This document shows positions 51,585 through 59,773 of a stretch of 64,000 bases of DNA, piece by piece. Location: assembly GCF_000250675.2 (NCBI RefSeq), contig NC_018681.1, forward strand, positions 3,472,001-3,536,000, read 5' to 3'. Below the pieces are notes generated by a model, which saw only the letters and a program-made list of their open reading frames with translations, did not search any database and was not told the DNA's origin. Positions within the stretch are counted from its first letter, which is position 1. Every line of letters starts with the position of its first letter. This stretch comes from Nocardia brasiliensis ATCC 700358 (GTDB lineage: Bacteria; Actinomycetota; Actinomycetes; Mycobacteriales; Mycobacteriaceae). Made by a program: the position numbers and the translations under genes.

Positions 51585-51860
51585 TCAGCGCATAGCGCCA
51601 CGGCGGCCGGTGACGAGCCCGACCAGGAACAGCAAGATCACCGCGCCGCCGAGGCAGGTGAAGAAGCTGAACCACAGGCCGCCGCCTTCGACGTCGACCC
51701 CGAACAGCTTCAGCAGGAAGCCACCGAGCAGGCCGCCGACGATGCCGACCACGATGTTCAGCAGGATGCCCTGCTGTGCATCGGTTTTCATGATTTTGCT
51801 GGCGATCCAGCCCGCCAGTCCGCCGATGATGATCCAACCGATGATGCCGAGTCCGAGCAT
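51585..51860 (-). CDS. GlsB/YeaQ/YmgE family small membrane protein
   Basis: 91 residues with about three hydrophobic helices and the family motif GWIIIGGLAGWIASKIM followed by GILLNIVVGIVGGLLGGFLL. AAGGGACG precedes ATG 51860. Such proteins are linked to general and membrane stress. It lies about 90 bases downstream of the MarR gene on the same strand. Confidence 0.88.
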   Translation of the reverse strand: MLGLGIIGWIIIGGLAGWIASKIMKTDAQQGILLNIVVGIVGGLLGGFLLKLFGVDVEGGGLWFSFFTCLGGAVILLFLVGLVTGRRGAMR

Positions 51861-51951
51861 TGCGAACGTCCCTTTCGTGTCCAGCGGCCCGGTGCGCGGG
51901 CCCCGTTCGTCGCTGGACATACCCCGCATGGTCGTCGTCAACCACCGATTT

Positions 51952-52368
51952 TCAGTCGGTCGGCCGGCGGGCCGGTTCGAGGAATTCCGCCAGCGCGGCG
52001 GTGTCGTGCAGGTAGGTCTCGTAGGGAAAGTCGGCGTCCAGTTCGGCGGCGTAGGGGTGGCGGGTGGCGTGGACGGTGTCGCGGCCTGCTTCGGTGGTGC
52101 TGACCAGGCGTCGTCGTTTGTGCGCGGGGTCGACGTCGACCTGCACCAGCCCGGCTGCTTCCAGCGGGCGCAGCGCCCGGCTGATCGCAGGATCGGACAC
52201 CGCCAGTGCCTGTGCGAGCCGATGCTGGGTCACCGGTTCGATGTCCTGCAACGCCGTGAGCAGCCGCAGCTGACGGTGGCTCAACCCACAGTCGTCCATG
52301 CGCCGTCGGGTCGCTTTATCGACCAGGGAGGCGACGCGGTGCAGCAAGTCCGCGAGTCCGTCGTCCAT
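51952..52368 (-). CDS. MarR-like winged-helix regulator (paralog A)
   Basis: 138 residues. The core is TQHRLAQALAVSDPAISRAL followed by RPLEAAGLVQVDVDPAHKRR and RLVSTTEAGRDTV, with the Arg-rich wing. The N-terminus MDDGLADLLHRVASLVDKAT and the core are nearly the same as those of the regulator at 61817-62239, so the two are paralogs. ATG 52368 (or the GTG 52374) overlaps the stop of the TMEM175-like gene, so it is translated with it. A shared palindrome GTTAATATTAAC is upstream of both paralogs' operons. Confidence 0.9.
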   Translation of the reverse strand: MDDGLADLLHRVASLVDKATRRRMDDCGLSHRQLRLLTALQDIEPVTQHRLAQALAVSDPAISRALRPLEAAGLVQVDVDPAHKRRRLVSTTEAGRDTVHATRHPYAAELDADFPYETYLHDTAALAEFLEPARRPTD

Positions 52369-52370
52369 GA

Positions 52371-53018
52371 TCACGACAGGGTCAGGCCGCGGACCCGGCT
52401 GATGATGCGGCCACCGAAGGTGGCGCCGAGCGGCGCGAAAAGCCAAACCACCCATACGTCGGGGGTGAGCCAGGCCAGCGCGGCGGTGACGGCGAAAGTC
52501 GCTGCCACAGCGTATGACCCGTCCGCGTTCACGCGGAGATCGTCGGTGGTGATCTGCTCGGCCAGAACGGCCTTGTGGGCCGCGATATCCTTCACCACCG
52601 CCTCGCTGGCGAACAGTGCCGCGGCCACGCCCGCGAACAGGCAGACGGCGAGCGGGTTGCCGGACGCGCCGCCGAACACCGCGGTGACGAACGGCAGCAG
52701 CGCCGCGAACAGCAGCATCGGCGCGTGCGCGGCCAGCGTGTACCGATCCACGCGTTCCACCTGATAGATCAGCACATGGTGGCGCCGCCACACCGACCAC
52801 AGCAGGAAGAACGCCACCAGCAGCGCCACGAAGGAAGACCGCTCGTGCCAGAGGAAGTCGGCCAGCGCGGCGGCGTCGGTCACGTCATCGTGCTTCGGCC
52901 GCTCCAACTCGATCACCAGCAGGGTGATCGCGATGGCGAGTACGGCGTCGACGAAGGCGCCGATCCGATGCGGCGGCCACCCCGGCTCGGGGACGCCCGC
53001 GCCGCTGTGCTTGTCCAT
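52371..53018 (-). CDS. TMEM175-like (DUF1211) potassium channel family protein
   Basis: 215 residues from ATG 53018. The first helix carries FVDAVLAIAITLLVIELERP, matching the FSD-like pore motif of bacterial TMEM175 channels, which assemble as tetramers. About six hydrophobic segments follow, including SFVALLVAFFLLWSVWRRHH. It leads the operon, 49 bases downstream of the large palindrome at 53067-53094. It is the natural effector gene of the MarR paralog that follows it with an overlap. Confidence 0.87.
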   Translation of the reverse strand: MDKHSGAGVPEPGWPPHRIGAFVDAVLAIAITLLVIELERPKHDDVTDAAALADFLWHERSSFVALLVAFFLLWSVWRRHHVLIYQVERVDRYTLAAHAPMLLFAALLPFVTAVFGGASGNPLAVCLFAGVAAALFASEAVVKDIAAHKAVLAEQITTDDLRVNADGSYAVAATFAVTAALAWLTPDVWVVWLFAPLGATFGGRIISRVRGLTLS

Positions 53019-53066
53019 GTTCCTGCCCCTTCGATTTCCCGGTCTCCTACGTGCCTGCACGTCAGT

Positions 53067-53094
53067 CTTGCATGGTTAATATTAACTTCGCAAG
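53067..53094. promoter_or_regulatory. Extended palindrome upstream of the TMEM175/marR operon
   Basis: A 28-base interrupted palindrome centred at 53080.5: CTTGC arms at 53067-53071 and GCAAG at 53090-53094, around the perfect core GTTAATATTAAC (53075-53086). It is unusually AT-rich for the region. The same core, extended to GGTTAATATTAACC, occurs at 62266-62279 upstream of the paralogous regulator. Confidence 0.75.
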
Positions 53095-53242
53095 ACGAAG
53101 TTGTGCGACGGGTGCGGGGGTCGCGGCTGTAGACGTGGCACCCCGGTATGTCGATGCGGCGTGTCAATTGGCTCTCCAGGGTGAGGCGTCGCTGGAACGC
53201 GGCTTCCTAGCATGAGTGTCCTGTCGGTCGAGGGAGGACGAA

Positions 53243-54397
53243 ATGCGCAGGCCCGCTGAGATTCTCGGCACCGTATGCGCGGTGTCCGCACTGCTGCTGT
53301 GTGCGTGCGGAACCGCGGAGCATCCGGTGGCCGACGCGCCGGACTACGCCGGCGTGCAGCCGATCCTGGACCGTGTGACCACCGCGGACGGCGCGCCGGG
53401 CGTGCTGCTCGGCGTGCGCGCCGCCCACGGTCGAACGGTGCTGGCCAGCGGTGTCGCGAACCTCGCGACCGCCGCGCCCATGGACGGCACGAGCCGGTTT
53501 CGCATCGGCAGCATGACCAAGATGTTCGTCGCCACCGTCGTGCTGCAACTCGTAGGCGAAGGGCGGGTGGCCCTCGACGCGCCGGTCGAGGAGTACCTGC
53601 CCGGCGTCGTCCAGGGCAACGGCAACAACGGGCGGGACATCACGGTGCGCCAGCTGCTCCAGCACACCAGTGGGCTGCCCGACTATCTGGACCACATACC
53701 CCTGGAGCAGGTTCTGAAAGATCCGCTGCGACATTACGATCCGCTGGAACTGGTGCAGATCGGCTCGGCTCATCCGCCCCTGTTCCCGCCGGGATCGGAC
53801 TGGGCGTACTCGAACACGAATTACGTGCTGGCGGGGATGATCATCGAGCGGGTCACCGGCCGGGCTCCCCGAGAAGCGGTCGAACAGCGCATCATCGCGC
53901 CGCTCGGCCTCGATGACACCACCGTCCCCGGTGACGAGCCCGGCATTCCGGGCACCCATCCGCGCGGTTACGGTCGGCACGGCGGCGCCGATCCCCTCGA
54001 CCTGACCGAGATGAATCCCTCGATCGCGAGTTCGGCCGGCGGGATGATTTCCAGCGCAGCGGATCTGAACAAGTTTCTCGATGCCCTCGTCAACGGTCAG
54101 CTGCTGCCCGCGCCGGAACGTGAAGCGATGATGACGACCCGGCCGCTCGGCAATGCCCACAACGACGCTTACGGCCTGGGCCTGCAAAGCACTCCGTTGC
54201 CGTGCGGCGGCCTGTACTGGGGCCACGACGGCGCCATCTTCGGCTCCCAGACCTTCGGCGCCACCACCACCGACGGCCGCAGCGTCACCGTCATGGCCAA
54301 CCTCTACCCCGGCGAAACCGACGCCCAGGAAGCAGACATCCGCACCGCCCTCGAAACGGCCCTCTGCGCGAGCACCCCCACCAAACCTCAACCCTGA
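53243..54397 (+). CDS. Serine hydrolase / beta-lactamase-fold lipoprotein
   Basis: 384 residues from ATG 53243 (GGGAGG six bases upstream). The signal ends with Cys22 in LLCAC, so it is a lipoprotein. The beta-lactamase-like active site is Ser90-Met-Thr-Lys93 with the YSNTN tyrosine motif and the C-terminal GHDGAIFG region. These class-C-like serine hydrolases include D,D-peptidases and esterases. The substrate is unknown. It is divergent from the TMEM175 operon. Confidence 0.9.
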   Translation: MRRPAEILGTVCAVSALLLCACGTAEHPVADAPDYAGVQPILDRVTTADGAPGVLLGVRAAHGRTVLASGVANLATAAPMDGTSRFRIGSMTKMFVATVVLQLVGEGRVALDAPVEEYLPGVVQGNGNNGRDITVRQLLQHTSGLPDYLDHIPLEQVLKDPLRHYDPLELVQIGSAHPPLFPPGSDWAYSNTNYVLAGMIIERVTGRAPREAVEQRIIAPLGLDDTTVPGDEPGIPGTHPRGYGRHGGADPLDLTEMNPSIASSAGGMISSAADLNKFLDALVNGQLLPAPEREAMMTTRPLGNAHNDAYGLGLQSTPLPCGGLYWGHDGAIFGSQTFGATTTDGRSVTVMANLYPGETDAQEADIRTALETALCASTPTKPQP

Positions 54398-54475
54398 CAA
54401 GGTGCGTTCGTCTCTTCCGGGTCGCCGCTGAGCGACGTGCCTGCCTCGCGCCGACCAAGCGCCGTTGCCAATGGT

Positions 54476-54490
54476 GTATTACGGTATTAC
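54476..54490. promoter_or_regulatory. Tandem GntR operator 1, before the decarboxylase-fold gene
   Basis: GTATTACG occurs twice with an 8-base period (54476 and 54484), giving GTATTACGGTATTAC. GT-N3-AC is the FadR-type GntR core. It is 33 bases before the GTG start at 54523. Confidence 0.75.
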
Positions 54491-54522
54491 GGTTGAGTGG
54501 TAGGCGAATCTGAGGAGAACCG

Positions 54523-54939
54523 GTGACCAGCGTTGTGGACCCGCAGGAATACATCGACGACATGGCTCGGGAGCGCGGGTACGTTCTCGACTATCACAAG
54601 GTGATGGCCAAGCAGGATTTCGAGGTGCTGAAGGCGGCGAACGGGCTGGTCGGGGCGGCCTATCTGGACCAGCGGGAGCTGGATCGGCAGACGAAGGAAC
54701 TCATCTTCATCGTCAGTCTCACGGTGATGCGGGCGTCGAAAGGCCATATCCAGAGCCATATCCGGGTCGCGCTCGAGCTGGGCGTCACGCCGCGTGCGAT
54801 TCTCGAGGCGATCGAGATCAGCTTGCCGGAAGCGGGCATCGTCGCCTTCCAGGCCGGCTTCGACGCCTGGCGTGAGGTGGTCGGAGCGGAGGGGCTGGAG
54901 CCGACGGTCGCGGTTTTCCAGGGCGGCACGGGTTCTTAG
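54523..54939 (+). CDS. Carboxymuconolactone-decarboxylase-fold protein
   Basis: 138 residues from GTG 54523. The family helix LDRQTKELIFIVSLTVMRAS with the later RVALELGVTPRAILEAIEIS is typical of CMD/AhpD proteins. The CxxC pair of peroxidase-type AhpD is absent; ASKGHIQSH stands there, so it is probably a decarboxylase-type or other catalyst rather than a peroxidase. An NAD-dependent dehydrogenase follows ten bases after, and the tandem GntR operator precedes it, so it heads the regulon's catabolic operon. Confidence 0.87.
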   Translation: MTSVVDPQEYIDDMARERGYVLDYHKVMAKQDFEVLKAANGLVGAAYLDQRELDRQTKELIFIVSLTVMRASKGHIQSHIRVALELGVTPRAILEAIEISLPEAGIVAFQAGFDAWREVVGAEGLEPTVAVFQGGTGS

Positions 54940-54949
54940 GAGGATGATC

Positions 54950-55867
54950 ATGGCCGATACCGTGGCCTTCGTCGGTTTGGGCACGATGGGTCAGCCGATG
55001 GTGCGCAACCTCGCGCGATCCGTGCCGGTGGCGGTGTACGACTCGAACCCGGATGCGGTCGACGCGGCCGCGGGTGATGACCACGTGACGCCACTGGCCG
55101 GTCTGGGCGACGGTGTCGGTGCCGACGTCGTGATTCTTATGCTGCCCGACAGTTCGATCGTAGAGCGGGTACTCGGCGATCCGGGCGACCCGGCGAGTTT
55201 CGCGGGGCGTTTGCGTCCGGGCACGCTGGTCATCGATATGGGTTCCTCGGCGCCCAGGGCGACCCGGCAGTTGTCCGCGGGGTTGGCGCAGCGGGCGATC
55301 GCGCTGGTCGACGCGCCGGTGTCCGGCGGTCCACGCAAGGCGGCGACGGCCGAGCTGACGATCATGGCCGGTGGCCGAGCGGAGGACTACGAGCGGGCGC
55401 TTCCGCTGCTGCGCGCGATGGGCGCCTCGGTGACCCATGTCGGCGCCGTCGGTTCGGCGCACGCCTTGAAGGCGCTCAACAATCTGCTGTCGGCGATCGG
55501 ACTGGTCGGCGCGCTCGAAGTGCTCACCGTGGGAACCAAATTCGGCCTCGATCCGCGGATCATGCTCGACGTGATCAACCGGTCGACCGGGCGGAATCAG
55601 TCGACGGAGGTCAAGATCGGGCCCGAGGTGCTGGACGGGCGCTTCCAGGTGGGGTTCTCCCTTCCGCTGACCGTCAAGGACATCAGTACGGCCCTCGATC
55701 TGGCCACCTCGCTGGACCTGTCGCCGGAGGTGTCGCAAGCGTGCGTGCGGTTCTGTCAGGCCGCGCTCGCGGGTCTCGGCGCGGGGAACCCGGACCAATC
55801 CGAGATGGCGCGCTATCTCGCGGACCTGACCGGCGTCGACCTGGCAAAGCATCCGGTATTACCGTGA
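54950..55867 (+). CDS. 3-hydroxyisobutyrate-dehydrogenase family NAD(P)-dependent oxidoreductase
   Basis: 305 residues. ATG 54950 is preferred over 54944, which sits on the AGGAGG binding site. The cofactor fold is VAFVGLGTMGQPMVRNLARS, with the signature LVDAPVSGGPRKAATAELTI, the catalytic-type Lys in ALKALNNLLSAIG and the second substrate motif around FQVGFSLPLTVKD. It oxidises a beta-hydroxy acid. The second tandem GntR operator overlaps its stop codon. It is co-transcribed with the decarboxylase-fold gene. Confidence 0.92.
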   Translation: MADTVAFVGLGTMGQPMVRNLARSVPVAVYDSNPDAVDAAAGDDHVTPLAGLGDGVGADVVILMLPDSSIVERVLGDPGDPASFAGRLRPGTLVIDMGSSAPRATRQLSAGLAQRAIALVDAPVSGGPRKAATAELTIMAGGRAEDYERALPLLRAMGASVTHVGAVGSAHALKALNNLLSAIGLVGALEVLTVGTKFGLDPRIMLDVINRSTGRNQSTEVKIGPEVLDGRFQVGFSLPLTVKDISTALDLATSLDLSPEVSQACVRFCQAALAGLGAGNPDQSEMARYLADLTGVDLAKHPVLP

Positions 55868-55870
55868 TAC
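55856..55870. promoter_or_regulatory. Tandem GntR operator 2, before gntR
   Basis: GTATTACC at 55856 and GTGATAC at 55864 repeat the operator with an 8-base period, 28 bases upstream of the regulator's GTG start. It lies partly inside the preceding gene's stop. It fits autoregulation. Confidence 0.7.
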
Positions 55871-55897
55871 GTTCAGGGTTCGACGGAGGGAGACCAG

Positions 55898-56593
55898 GTG
55901 ACAGGGCAACGGGTGCAGCGGGTCGCCGCACCGCTGCGCGCGCAGGTGCTCGACGCGCTGCGCCAGGATATTTTGGCAGCGGAGGAGTTCAAGCCGGGTG
56001 ACCGGCTGATCGAGGCGCGATTGTGTGCGCGATACGAGGTCTCGCGGACGGTTGTCCGTGAAGTGTTGCGCCAGTTGGAGTCCGAAGGACTCGTGACCAT
56101 GCTGCCCAACCGCGGCCCGGTCGTCACCGAGTTGACGGCCTTCGACGCCAAGGCGTTGTACGAGGTGCGCGGAGCGCTGGAAGGTCTGGCCGGGGCGCTG
56201 TTCGCCGAGCGGGCCACCCCGGAACAGCGCGAGCGGATGGGGCAGGTCGTCGACGAACTCTCCCGTGCCTACGAGGGGGCCGATCTGGCACGCCGACTGG
56301 CGATGAAGGACGAGTTCTACGACGTCCTCATCGCCGGCGCGGTGAACCCCATCATCGATTCGACGTTGCGCGGCATCCACGCTCGCGTGCAGATGCTGCG
56401 CGGACTCACCATGCAGACGCCGGGGCGCGGCCCCGAAACCGTCTGCGAGATCACCGCCATCTACGAGGCCGCCGCCCTGCGCGGTGATGCCGTGGCCGCT
56501 CGTGCGGCATGTGAGGTCCACGTGCGCAACGCCGCCGCCACCGCGCTGCGCGAATTGGCCGCGCGAAGGCAGCGCGAAGTGCCCGCAGGCTGA
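55898..56593 (+). CDS. GntR family regulator, FadR/FCD subfamily
   Basis: 231 residues from GTG 55898. The winged helix is LRQDILAAEEFKPGDRLIEA followed by RLCARYEVSRTVVREVLRQL and ESEGLVTMLPNRGPVV. The C-terminal FCD domain shows ALYEVRGALEGLAGALFAER and a late AIYEAAALRGDAVAARAACE helix, with His in VHVRNAA as a typical metal ligand. It most likely controls the neighbouring catabolic genes and itself through the tandem GTATTAC sites at 54476, 55856 and 58640. Confidence 0.93.
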   Translation: MTGQRVQRVAAPLRAQVLDALRQDILAAEEFKPGDRLIEARLCARYEVSRTVVREVLRQLESEGLVTMLPNRGPVVTELTAFDAKALYEVRGALEGLAGALFAERATPEQRERMGQVVDELSRAYEGADLARRLAMKDEFYDVLIAGAVNPIIDSTLRGIHARVQMLRGLTMQTPGRGPETVCEITAIYEAAALRGDAVAARAACEVHVRNAAATALRELAARRQREVPAG

Positions 56594-56610
56594 GCCTAAA
56601 GAGCCGAAAA

Positions 56611-56654
56611 GACAAGGGGCTCCGGACATCACTGATGTCCGGAGCCTCTTTGTC
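56611..56654. terminator. Strong bidirectional terminator between gntR and the hydrolase
   Basis: GGCTCCGGACAT at 56618-56629 and ATGTCCGGAGCC at 56635-56646 form a perfect 12-base stem with a 5-base loop. It is flanked by AAGACAAG on the left and TCTTTGTC on the right, so both directions end in a run of A or T. It lies between convergent genes. Confidence 0.9.
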
Positions 56655-56666
56655 ATGAGAGGGTCG

Positions 56667-57461
56667 TTATCCGTCGACCACGTCGGCCACCAGCCCGGCA
56701 GTGGCTTCGGGTGATTCGACGTGGAAGTGGTGACTGCCCAGATCGACGAGCACGATTTCGATCCGGTCGCCGTAGCGGTCGATGGCTTCCTGGGCGATGA
56801 TCGAACGCACCGCGAACAGGGTGATCGGCTGTTCGGCGGCGCGCAGGGCCGCGTCCATGTCCCAGGCCAGCAACCCCTCGAGAGCGTGCAGACCCGCCGG
56901 TTGCCGCACCGCCGACATCTTGGCGACGTAGCCGTCCTGCACCGCGGGATCGGTGCCGTCCGGCGAGCCGGCCGCCACCATGCCCACCATCGCCGCGGCG
57001 AAATCGTCACGGAACGGCTGCATCACGGCGGCGGCCTGCTCGTCGTCCTGCGCGGGAAACAGTGAAAGGTAGTGCAGGGCTTCCAGGGCGATCACGCGCG
57101 AGACCGAATTCGGCAGTAGCCGTGCGGTTTCCACCGCCACCGCGCCGCCGAGCGAGTGCCCGGCCACGACGCAGTCGCGCACGGACAGCGCTTCCAGTAC
57201 GGCGGCGACATCGCGGGCGAACTCTTCGATGGTCCACACGTCGCGGGTGGACCGTGATTCCCCGTGCTCGGCGAGATCGATCGCAAGGACGCGCAGGTGG
57301 CCGGGGAGGAATTGGGTGATCGTGTCGAAATCCGAACGGTCACAACCCCATCCGTGGATGAAAGCAATCGTCGGCCCGTCCTGCGGGCCGGTCACCGTGT
57401 ACCGGATCGTCGTATCGTCGCGACGGTGGATCTCGGCGCGTACGGCAACAGGGTTCGTCAT
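56667..57461 (-). CDS. Alpha/beta hydrolase
   Basis: 264 residues from ATG 57461. The oxyanion motif is IAFIHGWGCDRSDFD; the Ser nucleophile is in VVAGHSLGGAVAVETA; an acid Asp is in the late strand region and the His is in GSHHFHVESPEA. It resembles ring-fission or lactone hydrolases and general carboxylesterases. It is the next gene after the flavin oxidoreductase on the same strand (28 bases apart). Both probably belong to the GntR regulon. Confidence 0.92.
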   Translation of the reverse strand: MTNPVAVRAEIHRRDDTTIRYTVTGPQDGPTIAFIHGWGCDRSDFDTITQFLPGHLRVLAIDLAEHGESRSTRDVWTIEEFARDVAAVLEALSVRDCVVAGHSLGGAVAVETARLLPNSVSRVIALEALHYLSLFPAQDDEQAAAVMQPFRDDFAAAMVGMVAAGSPDGTDPAVQDGYVAKMSAVRQPAGLHALEGLLAWDMDAALRAAEQPITLFAVRSIIAQEAIDRYGDRIEIVLVDLGSHHFHVESPEATAGLVADVVDG

Positions 57462-57489
57462 CTCGTTCTTTCGTTCTCGGTGAGTGGAT

Positions 57490-58587
57490 CTACAAGGCAC
57501 GGTGGTATCGCTGCGGCCAAGCCGCTCGATCGTGCGGACGACTGCGCAGCGCGAAGTACGGATCGCGCAGCAGCGCACGTCCCATCAGCACCGCGTCCGC
57601 GCGGCCGGTCGCGATGATCTCGCTCGCCAGCGCCAGCTCGGCGATCTGCCCGACCGGGGCGACCGCGAGTCCGGACGCTTCCCGCAACGCGTGTGCGAAG
57701 GCGACGTTGACGCCGTCGTCCGCGGGCGGTCGCGCCTGCAGGTCGCGCACCAGCACACCGGAGGTGACGTCGAGCAGGTCGATGCCCACTGCCGCCAGCT
57801 CCTTGGCGAACGTAATCGCTTCGTCGACGGAGATGCCGCCCTCGATCCAGTCGGTGGCGGTGATGCGAACGAAGACGGGCTTGTCCGCGGGGAAGGCGGC
57901 CCGGACCTCGCGAGCGACCCGAAGCGGCAGGCGCATCCGGTTCACCAGGCTGCCGCCGTATTCGTCGGTCCGATTGTTCGACAGCGGAGACAGGAATTGG
58001 TGCAGGATATAGCCGTGCGAGGCATGGATCTCCACGACCTGATACCCCGCCAGATCGGCCATCCGCGCCGCCTGTGCGAACGCCTCGACCACCTCGTCGA
58101 TCTCGGCGTGATCGGCTGCGCGCGGCATACTCAGATCGCCGAACGGAATCGCTGACGGCGCGATCAACGCCCAGCCACCCTCGGTCACGCCCACGGGGCC
58201 GTTCTGCCCTTCGCCGTCCCAGGGCACGCGGTGCGACCCCTTCCGGCCCGCGGCCAGGAGCTGGATGCCGGGTATCGCGCCGCGTTCGGCGATGAACGAA
58301 GTCAGCCGCCGGTGCTCGGCCGCCTGCTCCTCGTTCCAGATGCCGAGGTCCGCGGCGGTGGTGCGATGCAGCGGTCCCACCGCCGCGGACTCGACCATGA
58401 TCAAACCGACGCCGCCGACGGCCCGTGCGCCGTAATGCACCAGGTGCCAGTCGGTGGGTTTGCCGTCCGCCCCGGCGGCGTACTGGGCCATCGGGGACAT
58501 CCACAGCCGGTTGGGGATCGTGACTTCCCGAAGTCGCAGCGGGCGTAACTCCACGTCGGATCGCGTTCCGGACACTATCGAACTCAC
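57490..58587 (-). CDS. Old-yellow-enzyme family NADH:flavin oxidoreductase
   Basis: 365 residues from GTG 58587 (GAAGG upstream); a start at 58626 would sit too near operator 3. It has FMN-binding LRPLRLREVTIPNRLWMSP, the catalytic region HLVHYGARAVGGVGLIMVES and the barrel segment VEIHASHGYILHQFLSPLSN followed by NRTDEYGGS, as in YqjM-type enzymes. It reduces activated C=C bonds using NAD(P)H. The third tandem GntR operator lies 53 bases upstream. Confidence 0.93.
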   Translation of the reverse strand: MSSIVSGTRSDVELRPLRLREVTIPNRLWMSPMAQYAAGADGKPTDWHLVHYGARAVGGVGLIMVESAAVGPLHRTTAADLGIWNEEQAAEHRRLTSFIAERGAIPGIQLLAAGRKGSHRVPWDGEGQNGPVGVTEGGWALIAPSAIPFGDLSMPRAADHAEIDEVVEAFAQAARMADLAGYQVVEIHASHGYILHQFLSPLSNNRTDEYGGSLVNRMRLPLRVAREVRAAFPADKPVFVRITATDWIEGGISVDEAITFAKELAAVGIDLLDVTSGVLVRDLQARPPADDGVNVAFAHALREASGLAVAPVGQIAELALASEIIATGRADAVLMGRALLRDPYFALRSRPHDRAAWPQRYHRAL

Positions 58588-58639
58588 TTCGTGTCGGCCT
58601 TCCTTCTCGTCTGCACGGTACTGCATGCCTTGACCAACA

Positions 58640-58654
58640 GTATGACGGTATTAC
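58640..58654. promoter_or_regulatory. Tandem GntR operator 3, before the flavin oxidoreductase
   Basis: GTATGAC at 58640 and GTATTAC at 58648 repeat with the same 8-base period as operators 1 and 2. It is upstream of the minus-strand flavin oxidoreductase and hydrolase pair. Confidence 0.75.
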
Positions 58655-58690
58655 GATAATCCCGGCTGCGTGTGATGGCCATCACCGCGC

Positions 58691-58713
58691 AACTCAACTC
58701 AACTCAACTCAAC
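58691..58713. repeat. Pentanucleotide tandem repeat AACTC
   Basis: Four exact AACTC units at 58691-58710 and a partial AAC. The IclR stop codon (58709-58711) is inside it. A short-repeat expansion here could change the last codons of that gene only marginally. Confidence 0.85.
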
Positions 58714-59524
58714 CGGCCGAGATCAGCCGGCTTATCTCGGCCGCGGCCGCGGTCACCAGCGGTGCGAAGGTCTTCTCCTGGGTCCGGTTGTAGCGCATCT
58801 GCGGCACCGGCAGGGTGAGTCCGGCGATGGGATGGCCGGCCGCGTCCGTGATGGCCGCGCCGATCGAGGCCACGTGCGGGCGATACCACGACGACGAACC
58901 ATGCAGTGCGTACCCGCGTTTCGCGGTCTCGGCGATCTCCTGCCGGATTTCCGCGGCGGGCGCCACCTCGGCCTCGGCGAATTCCGTCAGCTCGGTCCGG
59001 AGCAGATCGTCGATCTCGCCGTCGTCGAGTAACGCCATGATCGCCACGCCCGCCGAGGTCGCGCGCAGTGGCACTCGCGCGCCGATCTCCTGGAATACCC
59101 GCACGGGCTGGGTCGTGTCCTCGCGGGCCACGATGACGTACTCGTCGCCGTCGCGCACGCCGAGGAGCACGGTTTCGTCCGTTTCGGCGGCGAGTCGTTT
59201 GACGATGGGCGCGGCCACTTTCCGGAGATCCTGTTCGCCGGCGCTGCGCAGTCCGAGGGTCAGGACCTTCGTCGTGACGCCCCAGCGGGCACGGTCGGAG
59301 TCCACGATTTTCAGCCAGCCGGCCTGCTGCAGCGTTACCAGGCACCGCTGCACGGAGCTCTTCGGAATCTGCGTCGCGCGGGCGAGTTCCGAGACCCCGA
59401 CGGGCTGGCGCTGAGCTACTTCTTCGAAGACGCGCAGGGTGCTGAGCACGCTGTTCATCGTCCGGACGCTGCTGCTCGGCACGTCCTGTACGGGGGAGTC
59501 GGGGGCGCCCTCGGTGCTGTCCAT
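58709..59524 (-). CDS. IclR family transcriptional regulator
   Basis: 271 residues from ATG 59524. The winged helix is SVLSTLRVFEEVAQRQPVGV followed by SELARATQIPKSSVQRCLVT and LQQAGWLK. The effector domain contains LGVRDGDEYVIVAREDTTQP, LRATSAGVAIMALL, and GYALHGSSSWYRPHVASIGA, the IclR pattern. It may regulate the divergent operon that starts with the 44-codon ORF. The C-terminus runs into a pentanucleotide repeat. Confidence 0.92.
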   Translation of the reverse strand: MDSTEGAPDSPVQDVPSSSVRTMNSVLSTLRVFEEVAQRQPVGVSELARATQIPKSSVQRCLVTLQQAGWLKIVDSDRARWGVTTKVLTLGLRSAGEQDLRKVAAPIVKRLAAETDETVLLGVRDGDEYVIVAREDTTQPVRVFQEIGARVPLRATSAGVAIMALLDDGEIDDLLRTELTEFAEAEVAPAAEIRQEIAETAKRGYALHGSSSWYRPHVASIGAAITDAAGHPIAGLTLPVPQMRYNRTQEKTFAPLVTAAAAEISRLISAG

Positions 59525-59638
59525 GGTGGGTGAGCGTACCAAGGGGCGCGCCACCGTTTCGCCTGTCGGCACACTTTACGCGGATCGGCCTTCGGTCTAC
59601 GATGCGAAACGGCGTACCACATTGAGGAACGGAGCGGC

Positions 59639-59773
59639 ATGAAGCTGACGATTGGGGGGGCGTCGTCCCGGCTCGCGACGGTGTCGCAAGAACTGGACCC
59701 GGCCGTCGTCATCGGTGCCGACGGCGTCATGCGGCGAAAGCCGCAGCACCACAACATTTTGGAGGAACTGTGA
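59639..59773 (+). CDS. Small ORF (44 aa) leading the deacetylase operon
   Basis: ATG 59639 has GAGGAACGGAG just upstream. The 44-residue product begins MKLTIGGASSRLATVSQELD and ends NILEEL. It contains no cysteine or membrane segment. Its TGA overlaps the GTG start of the deacetylase by GTGA, so translation is coupled. I do not recognise a family. Possible roles: a small partner subunit or a coupling leader. Confidence 0.55.
   Translation: MKLTIGGASSRLATVSQELDPAVVIGADGVMRRKPQHHNILEEL

Noticed and set aside
54523..54939. AhpD-type peroxidase role for the decarboxylase-fold protein
   Set aside because: The CxxC pair needed for peroxidase activity is missing.
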